Below, piece after piece: positions 1 through 7,428 of a stretch of 23,675 bases of DNA (position 1 is the stretch's first letter; each line of letters opens with the position of its first letter). Origin of the DNA: JAPUIN01 sp041580375. Lineage in GTDB: Bacteria; Acidobacteriota; Polarisedimenticolia; Gp22-AA2. The stretch lies in NCBI GenBank assembly GCA_041580375.1, contig JBFGDZ010000034.1, positions 1-23,675 of the forward strand, in the 5' to 3' direction. The notes under the pieces are model-generated. The model saw nothing but the letters and a program-made list of their open reading frames with translations. It had not been told where the DNA came from and did no database searches. The position numbers and the translations under genes are program-made.

Positions 1-2
1 GC

Positions 3-626
3 CCGGGACGGCCGCTCGAGAACCCCGATTTTCCCGAGGCGCGGATCCTCGCGATGCCGGACGTGCCCGCCTACAGGGACGTCTCGGCGACGCTCACGGG
101 GAACCCGATTCTCTCTACCGGCGCGGCGGAGTACGCGTGGCCCGCCCCGGATCCCGCCGATCTGGGCGCGACGGTCGTGCGCGTCGCGGCGCCCGGGCAG
201 CGCGTCAGCCCGTCCGGCCCCGGGGATCGGATCGAGCTGGATCAGGTCTGGATCGATCTCTACGGCTGGGAGATGGAGCGCCCTCCCGAAGTCCGCTCGC
301 TCGAGGTCGCCCGGCGAGCGGACGGGCGTCTCGAGGTTTCGTTCGAACCGATCCCGGGCGCCGATCGTTATGCTCTGTACTTCGGGACGCTGACGGCGTT
401 GCGCGCCGGCGCGTACGATCACGGCGCGGGCGCGCCCCATGGCCCGATCTGCGCCGCCCCCACGGAGGCCGCGGGGGGGCGCCTGCGGGTGATCATCGAC
501 CCCTCCGAGCCGCCGGGCGAGGATCTCTACGTCCTGGCCACGGCGCACGTGCAGGACGTGGAGTCCCCGAGCGGCACGCGCTCGGACGGCGCGGAGATCG
601 ATCGCTCTCAGTCGACCTGCCGGTGA
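3..626 (+). CDS. C-terminal part of a secreted protein with a fibronectin-like module (5' truncated)
   Basis: The reading frame is open through the left edge of the window, so the true start is upstream; an internal ATG at 54 is only the first Met visible. About 207 codons are seen. The visible protein has a proline- and glycine-rich stretch followed by a segment (around residues 75-180) with alternating hydrophobic strands, including PGADRYALYFG, which resembles the fibronectin-III-like or FlgD-Ig-like modules common at the C-terminus of secreted proteins in uncultured GC-rich bacteria. There is one Cys near HGPIC and one next to the end. No catalytic motif is visible. The gene ends 45 nt before the enolase-superfamily gene and could be co-transcribed with it. 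Extracellular location is inferred from composition only; the function is unknown. Confidence 0.6.
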   Translation, partial: PGRPLENPDFPEARILAMPDVPAYRDVSATLTGNPILSTGAAEYAWPAPDPADLGATVVRVAAPGQRVSPSGPGDRIELDQVWIDLYGWEMERPPEVRSLEVARRADGRLEVSFEPIPGADRYALYFGTLTALRAGAYDHGAGAPHGPICAAPTEAAGGRLRVIIDPSEPPGEDLYVLATAHVQDVESPSGTRSDGAEIDRSQSTCR

Positions 627-656
627 GGCGGAGCCGGCCGCCCCGCCGGCCGTCGC

Positions 657-664
657 GGAGGTGA
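657..664 (+). promoter_or_regulatory. Strong Shine-Dalgarno of the enolase-superfamily gene
   Basis: GGAGGTGA lies 7 nt before the ATG at 672. It is a nearly full anti-16S match and the best ribosome binding site I saw in the window, which settles the start of the downstream gene. Confidence 0.75.
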
Positions 665-671
665 TCCGGAC

Positions 672-1715
672 ATGAACCCGGGCGCGCTCCTCCAGGAACT
701 CCCACTCCGGATCGAGTCCTGCAGGCTCGAACCGCTCGAGACGATCACGCGGAGCGGCTGGAAGCGGTGCACCACCGTCGTCCGCCTGTCGGGGCTCGGG
801 GAGGAGGGGCTGGGCGAGGACGTCACCTACGACGCCGCGGACCAGCACCGGTTCCAGGCCCGCGGACGCGATCTGCGTCCGGCGGGACGGTACACGCTGG
901 AGGAGTTCTCGCGCGCGCTCGGCGCTCTCGACCTCTTCACGATCGAGCCCCTCTACCGGCGATGGGCGTTCGAGAGCGCCGCGCTCGATCTCGCCCTGCG
1001 GCAGGCGGGTCGATCGTTGGCGTCGGTCCTCGGCCGCGAGCCCCGTCCCGTTCGTTACGTCGTCTCGCTGGACCTCGGGAGCCCGCCCGGCGTCGGACCT
1101 CTCCGGAGCGTTCTGGTGCGCCACCCCGGCGCGCGCTTCAAGGTCGATCTCTCCTCGGAGTGGGACGGGCGGCTGGTGAAGGATCTCGCGCGCACAGGCG
1201 CCGTCGACATCGTCGATCTGAAGGGACACTACCGGGGGGATTTCAAGGGGCCGCCCGCCGATCCGGAGCAGTATCGCGCCGTGGCGGAGGGGCTGCGCGA
1301 CGTCTGGATCGAGGATCCCGAACTGAACGACCGGACCCGCGCGATCCTCGAGCCGCACCGGAACCGGATCACCTGGGACGCCATCCTGCACTCGGCGGAG
1401 GACCTCATGGCGCTGCCGTTCGAGCCTTCGTGCGTGAACATGAAACCGTCGCGCTTCGGCTTCCTCGCGGAGATCACGCGGGCGTACGCCCACTGCGAGA
1501 GCCGGGGCATCGGGATGTACGGGGGCGGGCAGTTCGAGCTCGGACCGGGCCGCGGCCAGATCCAGTATCTCGCGAGCCTGTTCCATCCGGACGCGCCGAA
1601 CGACGTCGCGCCGGCCGGCTTCAACGAGGCGGACCCTCCCGCGGATCTGCCTCCGAGCCCCTTGCCTCCGGCCCCCGCGCCGGCGGGCTTCGCCTGGGGA
1701 GGGACTCGAGGATGA
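672..1715 (+). CDS. Enolase-superfamily protein (muconate-lactonizing/OSBS-like)
   Basis: The 347-aa protein looks like a divergent member of the enolase superfamily, whose members abstract a proton alpha to a carboxylate using a Mg2+ site in a TIM barrel. Candidate metal ligands are D182 in VDLKG, E214 in WIEDPE and D236 in ITWDAI. K258 in NMKPS sits where the superfamily general base is expected on the other side of the barrel. A K-x-D pair (RFKVDLS, around residue 158) replaces the usual K-x-K. The C-terminal motif MYGGGQFELGPGRGQ is distinctive, followed by LASLFHPDAPNDVAP and a proline-rich tail. The start is fixed by the Shine-Dalgarno at 657-664. The stop overlaps the ATG of the next gene (ATGA), so the two are translationally coupled. 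The substrate cannot be named; a lyase, racemase or dipeptide epimerase are all possible. Confidence 0.75.
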   Translation: MNPGALLQELPLRIESCRLEPLETITRSGWKRCTTVVRLSGLGEEGLGEDVTYDAADQHRFQARGRDLRPAGRYTLEEFSRALGALDLFTIEPLYRRWAFESAALDLALRQAGRSLASVLGREPRPVRYVVSLDLGSPPGVGPLRSVLVRHPGARFKVDLSSEWDGRLVKDLARTGAVDIVDLKGHYRGDFKGPPADPEQYRAVAEGLRDVWIEDPELNDRTRAILEPHRNRITWDAILHSAEDLMALPFEPSCVNMKPSRFGFLAEITRAYAHCESRGIGMYGGGQFELGPGRGQIQYLASLFHPDAPNDVAPAGFNEADPPADLPPSPLPPAPAPAGFAWGGTRG

Positions 1716-2389
1716 CCTCGCGCCGCCGGAGATGGATCCTCGCCGGCCTCGCCGTCGGTCTGTTCGCGGCGCTCGTCTGGGCGGGGCGCGACTGGATCGA
1801 GGCTCGCCTCCTGCTGATCATCCTCGAGTCCGGCGAGCGCGTCGAGGATCTCCAGGTCGATCGCGTGATCGCGACGCTCGCGATCGAGCCGGGCACGGTG
1901 GCGGCCGATATCGGCGCCGGCACCGGCCTGTTCACGCGGCCGATGGCGAGGGCGGCCGGCGGAAGCGGCAGGATCTATGCGGTCGACATCAATCCCGAGC
2001 TCCTGCTGCACATCGAGACCACGTCGCGGGAGGCGGGCCTGGACGCGATCCGGACCGTTCTCGCGGACGAGGACGATCCGCGCCTGCCCGAGCCGGTCGA
2101 CCTCGTCCTGCTCTGCGACACGCTGCACCACATCGCCGGCCGCGAGGCCTACTTGAGGCGCCTGCGGGCCTACCTGAAGCCGGGCGGGCGCATCGCCATC
2201 ATCGATTTCCATCGGACGTCTCCCCACGTGTTTCCCTCGCTGAAGTATGCCCGCGACGATCTCGTCGCCTGGATGGAGTCCGCCGGGTACACGCTGGAGC
2301 GGGAGCTGCACTTCGTCACGGACAACTTCTTCCTGATCTACCGGTGTGACGACTGCCCGGGCGATCCGGACGGCGACATTTCCGGTTGA
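1712..2389 (+). CDS. Membrane-anchored SAM-dependent methyltransferase
   Basis: This 225-aa protein has an N-terminal hydrophobic segment (residues about 8-26) after a basic RRRR stretch, giving a signal anchor or uncleaved signal. A class I methyltransferase domain follows. Motif I is ADIGAGTGLFT (about residues 67-77), the acidic end of strand 2 is AVDINPE, the motif II region is LVLLCDTLHHI, and a PGGRIAIIDF strand follows; this is the Methyltransf_11/25 pattern. The late helix ESAGY and the final strands are complete. It starts with an ATG overlapping the previous stop by 4 nt and shares its operon. The anchor suggests action at the membrane or on a periplasmic substrate. The substrate is unknown. 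The last ten residues are acidic with a CDDC motif that could bind metal, which is speculation. Confidence 0.8.
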   Translation: MTSRRRRWILAGLAVGLFAALVWAGRDWIEARLLLIILESGERVEDLQVDRVIATLAIEPGTVAADIGAGTGLFTRPMARAAGGSGRIYAVDINPELLLHIETTSREAGLDAIRTVLADEDDPRLPEPVDLVLLCDTLHHIAGREAYLRRLRAYLKPGGRIAIIDFHRTSPHVFPSLKYARDDLVAWMESAGYTLERELHFVTDNFFLIYRCDDCPGDPDGDISG

Positions 2390-2719
2390 CGGGATCCATT
2401 CCTCACCGTACAGGCTTCGGGCAGAGCCTGATTCGGATCGCCGCGCAGGATCGGGAAACCCCGCACGCTCCACCCCCGCGACCTGGGGGGCGTGCCTTCC
2501 GACCGCCGGATCGAAATCCTGGGCCGATCCGCACGCGCTGGCGGGAGGCGCGTCCCCCTCCTCGTTCCACAGGCCGCCCCACCCGCGGCCGCCGGCCGCG
2601 ACGGTCCCCGCGCCCGGCCCTCCGGGGCGGTGGTTATATGATGCGGGGCGCGCTTCCGAAGGGACGCGCCCGCGCGATCCGGATGAGACTCCTGAAGCTC
2701 CGACACCGGCGCCCGATCC
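2390..2719 (+). other. 330-nt gap with weak promoter-like signals and an inverted repeat, no convincing gene
   Basis: No reading frame here has coding character; short overlapping frames are proline/arginine-rich in all phases. A TTGACG at 2386-2391 (overlapping the stop of the methyltransferase gene) is 17 nt from TACAGG at 2409-2414, resembling other promoter candidates in the window. A second possible -10, TATGAT, is at 2637-2642 without a recognisable -35. Just after it, GGGCGCG (2646-2652) and CGCGCCC (2665-2671) form a perfect 7-bp inverted repeat with a 12-nt loop, which would sit near the 5' end of the transcript of the next gene. I see no tRNA or known riboswitch. Confidence 0.3.
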
Positions 2720-5092
2720 GTGCGTAGCAACCCCGCGTTCCCGCGGACGGGCCGCGCGCTCTTCGCGGCATCCTGGGTCCTGCCGATCGTTCTCCTGCTC
2801 GCGTGGATGGTGGCTCCGCTCATGAGCGGATCCGCCACGCTATATCTGCGCGACGTCCTGCACACGCATTTCGAGATGAAGCTCGCGTACGCCGAGGGCC
2901 TGCGCGAGGGCGCGCTGCCGCTGGTCGACCTGCACCGCGCCGGCGGCCAGCCGCTGCTCGGGAATCCCAACACCGTCCCTCTGTATCCCGACAACCTGCT
3001 CTACCTGGTCGCGCCGCCCCTCTGGGCCCTGAACGCCCACTTCTGGATCCATCTGCTGCTGGCCCCCTTCACGTTCTTCTGGATGGGGCGCGCCTGGGGA
3101 CTGGGACGGGAGGGGGCGTGGGCGGCCGGTGTGTGCTACGCCACGAGCGGCTACGTCCTGTCGAACCTCGCCTTCTACAACCTGATCGCGGGCGTGACTC
3201 TCGCCCCGGCGCTGGCGGCCGCCTGCCTGGAGTTCTGCGGCGTCCGCCGTCGGCGCATGTCGGGTCCGGTCGTCGCGATCGTGTGGGCCCTCCTGATCCT
3301 GGCCGGCGATCCCTTCCTGGCGCTGCTGGCGTTTCTGCTGGCCGTCGCGGCGGCGCTCGCGAAGCATGGCGTCCATCCGCGCCGGCTGCTCGGATTGGCC
3401 GCCGCCTTTCTCTGCGGCACGCTGATCGCCGCGCCGCAGATCGTCGGATTCCTCGGCATCGTCGGGTCGTCGTTCCGGGCTCAGATCGGCTATTCCGTGG
3501 AATCGCGCACCCTCGCCAGCTGGGATCCGCGGCAGATCGTCGAGTGGTTCGCGCCGTTCGCCTTCGGCCGGCCCGATCGGATCGGGCCGGCGGGATTCTG
3601 GGGGCACCGCTTCTTCACCGGACGGCCTCCCTATTACCTCTCCCTCTATCCGGGCCTGCTGACCCTGGCGCTCGTCACGGCGTCGTTGCGCGCGCGCGGA
3701 CGGGCGCGCGCCGTCGGGATCGGCGCCGCCGCGGCCGGCCTCCTCGTCGCGCTCGGCCGGTTCAACCCGGCGGCCGCGTGGATCTTCGAGGGATCCGGGG
3801 GCATCCTGCGCTATCCGATCCGCTTCTGGCTCGCGGTCGCGATGGGCGGCGCCCTCCTCGCCGGAATCGGTTTCGAGGGGGCGATCACCGGCCGCGATCC
3901 ACGCCGGGCGCGCGCGCTCCGCGCGGCGCTCGCGGTCCTCCTGGCCGCCTTCGCGATCGCGGCCGCCGTTCTGTTGCTCTCGGGCGGGCCGATCGAGGAG
4001 GCGATCCGCGGCGCGATGCCGGCCGGCCGGGGGGCGGAGGCGGCGGCCTCGGAGCGCGCCCGTCACGCCGCGATGGCGCTCGCGGCGCTTCCGATTCTCG
4101 CGCTCTTTCTCGTCCTCGCGCGGATGGCGCGGCGGCGCCCTCTCGCGGCGGGAGCCGCACTCCTGATCGCCCACTGCGGCGTCCAGGTCGTCCTGCTGGC
4201 GCCCCTGTTCTCGAACGACGAGGTCGAGGCGTACCTCACGCCGCCCCCCGCCCTCGCCTCGGTGCCGCGCGGATCGACCGTCGTGCACGGCGAGGCCGTG
4301 GGGTTGCGGGGCTCTCCGGGCGACGCCCGGCGCGTCTATCCCGATGCGCGCGGGTTCTGGCCGGGGCGGCGGGCCGTCGTCGAGCTGCAGCCGCCGGCCG
4401 GTCCGCTCTGGGATCTCCGGCACGAGCTGAGCGTCTCGTCCGACGGCGTCGACTCGTTCCTGGCCCACGCCGCGCGCGACGCGGCGCGCCTGTCGGACGA
4501 CGACGACCTGCTGCGCCTCCTCGAGGCCTGGGGGGTCGAGTACCTGCTCCTGGATCGCGACCTGACGGGGGACGCGGCCGCCCGCGTCGAGCCGTCTGGA
4601 ACATACGAGGGTTTCGGGGGGACGCTCCGCGTGTACCGCCTGCTCGACCCGGCTCCGCCCGTGGCGTTCGCCGGAGCGGTTCTGCGGGCGCCCCATCTCA
4701 ACGCCGCCGTGGACGCGCTCACGCGTCCCGACTTCGATCCCTCGCGCATGACCGTCATTCCCGGCGAGGGCGCGCCGCAGCGCGGCGCGGGCGGAGAGGC
4801 GCGCCTCGTCTCGATCGATCGCGAGCGGATCGTCGCCGAGGTGACGGCGCGCTCGCCCGGCGTGCTGGTCGTGCAGCGCGCCCACGTTCCGATACTCCGC
4901 GCCACGGTCGACGGCCGGGAGGTGCCCATCCTCATCGCCAACCTGCACCGCATCGGCGTGCGCGTCCCGGAGGGGGAGCACCGCGTCGAGATCCGGACCG
5001 ATCGGAGGCCGCTCACGAGGTCCCTGTGGATCGCGCTGGCCGGCCTGATCGGGTGCGCCGCGATGACGCGGCCGGGGCGCCCCGCCGCTTGA
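2720..5092 (+). CDS. YfhO-type polytopic membrane protein
   Basis: A 790-aa integral membrane protein starting at GTG. The first two thirds contain about a dozen hydrophobic segments, starting with WVLPIVLLLAWMVAPLM. An early periplasmic loop reads GGQPLLGNPNTVPLYPDN, followed by membrane segments and later a LRYPIRFW motif. This arrangement matches the YfhO/GT-C-like family, in which the N-terminal loop carries acidic residues (here YLRDVLHTHFE). The last third (from about residue 500) is mostly soluble, with one terminal membrane segment (LWIALAGLIGCAAM). YfhO proteins are linked to glycosylation of lipoteichoic acid or other envelope polymers in Firmicutes; the role here is unknown. No Shine-Dalgarno is evident at the GTG; an in-frame ATG at 2809 would cut into the first membrane segment, so I prefer the GTG. 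Confidence 0.7.
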   Translation: MRSNPAFPRTGRALFAASWVLPIVLLLAWMVAPLMSGSATLYLRDVLHTHFEMKLAYAEGLREGALPLVDLHRAGGQPLLGNPNTVPLYPDNLLYLVAPPLWALNAHFWIHLLLAPFTFFWMGRAWGLGREGAWAAGVCYATSGYVLSNLAFYNLIAGVTLAPALAAACLEFCGVRRRRMSGPVVAIVWALLILAGDPFLALLAFLLAVAAALAKHGVHPRRLLGLAAAFLCGTLIAAPQIVGFLGIVGSSFRAQIGYSVESRTLASWDPRQIVEWFAPFAFGRPDRIGPAGFWGHRFFTGRPPYYLSLYPGLLTLALVTASLRARGRARAVGIGAAAAGLLVALGRFNPAAAWIFEGSGGILRYPIRFWLAVAMGGALLAGIGFEGAITGRDPRRARALRAALAVLLAAFAIAAAVLLLSGGPIEEAIRGAMPAGRGAEAAASERARHAAMALAALPILALFLVLARMARRRPLAAGAALLIAHCGVQVVLLAPLFSNDEVEAYLTPPPALASVPRGSTVVHGEAVGLRGSPGDARRVYPDARGFWPGRRAVVELQPPAGPLWDLRHELSVSSDGVDSFLAHAARDAARLSDDDDLLRLLEAWGVEYLLLDRDLTGDAAARVEPSGTYEGFGGTLRVYRLLDPAPPVAFAGAVLRAPHLNAAVDALTRPDFDPSRMTVIPGEGAPQRGAGGEARLVSIDRERIVAEVTARSPGVLVVQRAHVPILRATVDGREVPILIANLHRIGVRVPEGEHRVEIRTDRRPLTRSLWIALAGLIGCAAMTRPGRPAA

Positions 5093-5117
5093 CGCGTGGG
5101 GGGAGGCGCACTACTCT
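5089..5117 (+). promoter_or_regulatory. Candidate sigma-70-type promoter of the AhpD-like gene
   Basis: TTGACG (5089-5094) is separated by exactly 17 nt from TACTCT (5112-5117). The -35 box overlaps the stop codon of the preceding gene. The -10 is a weak match (T, A and final T), but the same TTGAC/TAC layout appears elsewhere in the window. Transcription would start about 28 nt before the ATG at 5152. Confidence 0.5.
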
Positions 5118-5151
5118 GGGGCGTTCCAAACACTCGATTCAGGAGGATTCC

Positions 5152-5682
5152 ATGGCCGTCGTGAGCCCGATACCCGCCGACAAGGCGGCGACCGAGGTGA
5201 AGCCGATCTACGAGGCGTTGACTCAGAAGTTCGGCCGCATGCCGAATATCTTCGGGGTGATGGCGCACCGCCCGGCGGTGCTGAAGAACTTCATGCCGCT
5301 GTACGGATCGATCATCAACGAAGGCACCGTCGAGGCGAAGTACAAGGAGCTGGCGTATCTCAAGACCGCGCTTCTCAACGGGTGCGAGTACTGCACCCGC
5401 GCCCATACGCCGGGCGGCCGGAAGGCCGGCCTGTCGGACGATCAGATCAAGGCGATCCAGTTCTACGAGAGGAGCAAGCTCTTCGACGAGAAGGAGAAGG
5501 CGACGCTCCGCTACGCCGAGCGGGTCACCCGCGGGGCCGCCGGAATCCGATCCCCCGAGCTGGAGGAGCTGCGCAAGTTCTACAGCGAGGATCAGATCGT
5601 CGAGCTCACGCTCGTCATCTGCGCGGCGAATTTCACGAACCGGTTCAACGACGCGCTGCAGATCGAGCCGGATCTCGGCTGA
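5152..5682 (+). CDS. Carboxymuconolactone decarboxylase/AhpD-like protein
   Basis: This 176-aa, all-helical protein carries the AhpD-type motif C78-E-Y-C81 with H85 (CEYCTRAH), the redox CxxC plus His of alkylhydroperoxidase-type members of the CMD family. Further family features are KFGRMPNIFGVMA near the N-terminus, the KELAYLKTALLNGC helix, and a C-terminal ICAANFTNRFNDAL helix. Family members reduce peroxides through a disulfide relay or act as peroxidase-like stress proteins, and they form ring-shaped oligomers. The start is supported by AGGAGG at 5141-5146, 5 nt before ATG. It has its own candidate promoter and no obvious operon partner. A peroxidase-type activity is more likely than decarboxylation because both cysteines are present. 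Confidence 0.85.
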   Translation: MAVVSPIPADKAATEVKPIYEALTQKFGRMPNIFGVMAHRPAVLKNFMPLYGSIINEGTVEAKYKELAYLKTALLNGCEYCTRAHTPGGRKAGLSDDQIKAIQFYERSKLFDEKEKATLRYAERVTRGAAGIRSPELEELRKFYSEDQIVELTLVICAANFTNRFNDALQIEPDLG

Positions 5683-5785
5683 TCGCGGCGGGCTCCGCCG
5701 GGCGCGCGCCCGGCCCGGCGGGGCCGCTCCGGGCCGTTGCGCCGGCGCCGGATTCCCGATCGGCAGGCGCGGGGAGGATCGACGC

Positions 5786-6331
5786 ATGAGACGGCTGCTC
5801 ATCTGTGCGCTCGCGGGTTTTCTGGCGACGGGTGCCGCGGGGGCAGGCATCGGAGGGGGCAACGGGGAGCTCGGCCTCGACATCGGTCAGCTGGAGTTCG
5901 ACTCTGACGTCCTGGGCGAGCCGGGCGTCTACGTGACGCTGCGAGGCGGGTACCACGTCACGGACCTGTTTCAGATCGAGGGCCAGTTCGCCGAGGCGAA
6001 CGAGCGGGCCGAGGTGTTCGGGTTGACCGCCGACACCACCCTCGAATTGATCATGGTGAACGGCGTCTTCAACTTCCATCCGCACGAGCGGATCGTGCCG
6101 TACGTCCTCGCCGGCGCCGGGTGGGCGAGCCTGGACCAGGAGTTCTTCGGCTCGACGACGGACGACGACAGCGCCGCCTACCAGATCGCGGGCGGCAGCC
6201 GATTCTTCTTCGGGCGGGGCGGGAGAACGGCATTGCGCGTCGAAGCCTCCCTCGTGAGGGAGGACACGTTCGGAAACGGCTCGACGCACACGGGCGTCAT
6301 CGTCGGACTCACCTGGAGACTCGGCGACTGA
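5786..6331 (+). CDS. Small outer-membrane beta-barrel protein
   Basis: A 181-aa protein with an N-terminal signal peptide (RRLLICALAGFLATGAAGAG, cleavage likely after AGA) followed by alternating amphipathic strands typical of the OmpX/OmpA-like 8-stranded barrel (OMP_b-brl class). Examples are VYVTLRGGYHVTD, FQIEGQFAEANE, IVPYVLAGAGWAS, TALRVEASLVRED and a final GVIVGLTWRLGD strand. The last residue is Asp, not the usual terminal aromatic, though Trp lies five residues before the end. GGGGAGGA at 5771-5778 is 7 nt before the ATG. It probably sits in the outer membrane as a structural or adhesion-type protein; no ligand can be inferred. Confidence 0.75.
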   Translation: MRRLLICALAGFLATGAAGAGIGGGNGELGLDIGQLEFDSDVLGEPGVYVTLRGGYHVTDLFQIEGQFAEANERAEVFGLTADTTLELIMVNGVFNFHPHERIVPYVLAGAGWASLDQEFFGSTTDDDSAAYQIAGGSRFFFGRGGRTALRVEASLVREDTFGNGSTHTGVIVGLTWRLGD

Positions 6332-6461
6332 TGTCCCGCTTGAGGGGCGGGGCAACGGGCGCGGGAGGCCGGATGGGCGGTCCGGGACGCAATGCCAGCC
6401 GCGAGAACCTGCGCGATCTGCGCCGGCGCGCGTCGCACTGAAAGGGAGGGAGACGAGCGGG

Positions 6462-7403
6462 ATGGGACAGAAGGTGAAGAGACGCGGCATCGTCGACCGG
6501 CTGAAGGCCGGGGATTTGCTCATCCTGGACGGCGCCACCGGCTCCGAGCTCCAGCGCCGCGGGGTGGACGTCAACAAGGGGTCGCTCAAGGGGCGCCTCG
6601 GCGTCTGGTCGGCCGCCGCCAACCTGGATGCTCCGGAGATCGTCCGCCAGGTGCACGAGGACTACCTGCGCGCCGGAGCGGACATCATCACCAGCAATAA
6701 TTTCTACACGAGCCGGGAGATGCTGGCGCTGATCGGCGAGGAGGAGCGCTGGGAGGAGTACACGCGGCGCGGCGCCGAGATCGCCGTGGAGGCGCGCGAC
6801 GCCGCCAACCCGGAGGCGTACGTCGCCGGGGGGATCGCCGTCCCCTACACGAAGGATCTGCGCAGCACCTTCGAGGAGCAGTCCCGGATCCTCGCCGGAG
6901 CGGGCGTCGATTTCATGCTGCCCGAGTACGTCGGAGGGGACTCGATCGTGGAGGATCCGCTGGCCGACTGCGTGACCGCCGTGGAGGCCTGCTCCACGTC
7001 CGGCCTGCCGGTCTTCCTGGGCGTCTGCATGCTGCAGAAGAACGGCCGGATGCTCGGGGGGCAGACGATGCAGGATCTGGCCGCCGCCCTGATGGGGCAG
7101 GCCGTGGCGGGGATCTTCCTCATGTGCAGCTACCCGGAGCCGATCTCGGCGGCGCTTCCGCTGCTGCGCGAAGCGTTCGCCGGTCCGATCGGGGCCTACG
7201 CCCACCTGGGCTACGACGAGAACCCCCGGTACGGCGCTTCGCCCGCGGAGCCCTACTTCAACATCGAGGAGCGCGGGTACACGCCCGAGCGGTATGCGGA
7301 ATTCGCGCGCGCGTGGCGCAAGGCCGGGGCACAGGTGATCGGGGGATGCTGCGCGACCCGGCCCGATCACATCGCGGCGGTGGCGCGGGCGCTGAAGAAG
7401 TAG
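6462..7403 (+). CDS. Homocysteine S-methyltransferase-family protein
   Basis: A 313-aa single-domain TIM-barrel protein of the betaine-homocysteine/MetH N-terminal family. Visible family motifs are LILDGATGSELQRRG near the N-terminus (residues about 20-34), ADIITSNNFYTSR, and the zinc ligands C222 (MCSYPEP) and C296-C297 (GGCCATRPDHI). All three cysteines needed to bind Zn2+ and activate homocysteine are present. The segment at C222 is MCS where many homologues have NC. The methyl donor (betaine, S-methylmethionine or another) cannot be told from sequence, and no B12 domain is attached. A purine-rich stretch (GGGAGGGAGA) lies upstream of the ATG, although spacing is loose. It converges with the VWA lipoprotein gene. 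Confidence 0.85.
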   Translation: MGQKVKRRGIVDRLKAGDLLILDGATGSELQRRGVDVNKGSLKGRLGVWSAAANLDAPEIVRQVHEDYLRAGADIITSNNFYTSREMLALIGEEERWEEYTRRGAEIAVEARDAANPEAYVAGGIAVPYTKDLRSTFEEQSRILAGAGVDFMLPEYVGGDSIVEDPLADCVTAVEACSTSGLPVFLGVCMLQKNGRMLGGQTMQDLAAALMGQAVAGIFLMCSYPEPISAALPLLREAFAGPIGAYAHLGYDENPRYGASPAEPYFNIEERGYTPERYAEFARAWRKAGAQVIGGCCATRPDHIAAVARALKK

Positions 7404-7428
7404 CTAGGAGCCTGTCCGGGTCTCCTAG
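7404..7428. terminator. Candidate bidirectional terminator between convergent genes
   Basis: CTAGGAG (7404-7410) and CTCCTAG (7422-7428) form a perfect 7-bp inverted repeat with an 11-nt loop. It lies directly after the TAG stop of the homocysteine methyltransferase gene, and its right arm contains the stop codon of the minus-strand lipoprotein gene. There is no T-run on either side, so it may be a weak or Rho-assisted terminator. Confidence 0.4.

Noticed and set aside
633..650. GCCGGC...GCCGGC hairpin between the first two genes as a terminator
   Set aside because: The arms are themselves palindromic, the stem is short, there is no T-run, and the gap is only 45 nt; co-transcription is as likely.
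2386..2825. 113- and 159-aa frames in the gap before the YfhO-type gene
   Set aside because: Pro/Arg-rich composition in every phase, no ribosome binding site and no motif; it behaves as non-coding GC-rich sequence.
2840..4981. 713-aa open frame on the minus strand
   Set aside because: It is antisense to the YfhO-type membrane protein and consists of Arg/Glu/Gly-rich low-complexity sequence, typical of shadow frames in GC-rich DNA.
5686..5700. CGGCGG-GCT-CCGCCG hairpin after the AhpD-like gene as a terminator
   Set aside because: Six base pairs with a 3-nt loop and no T-run in very GC-rich DNA is expected by chance.
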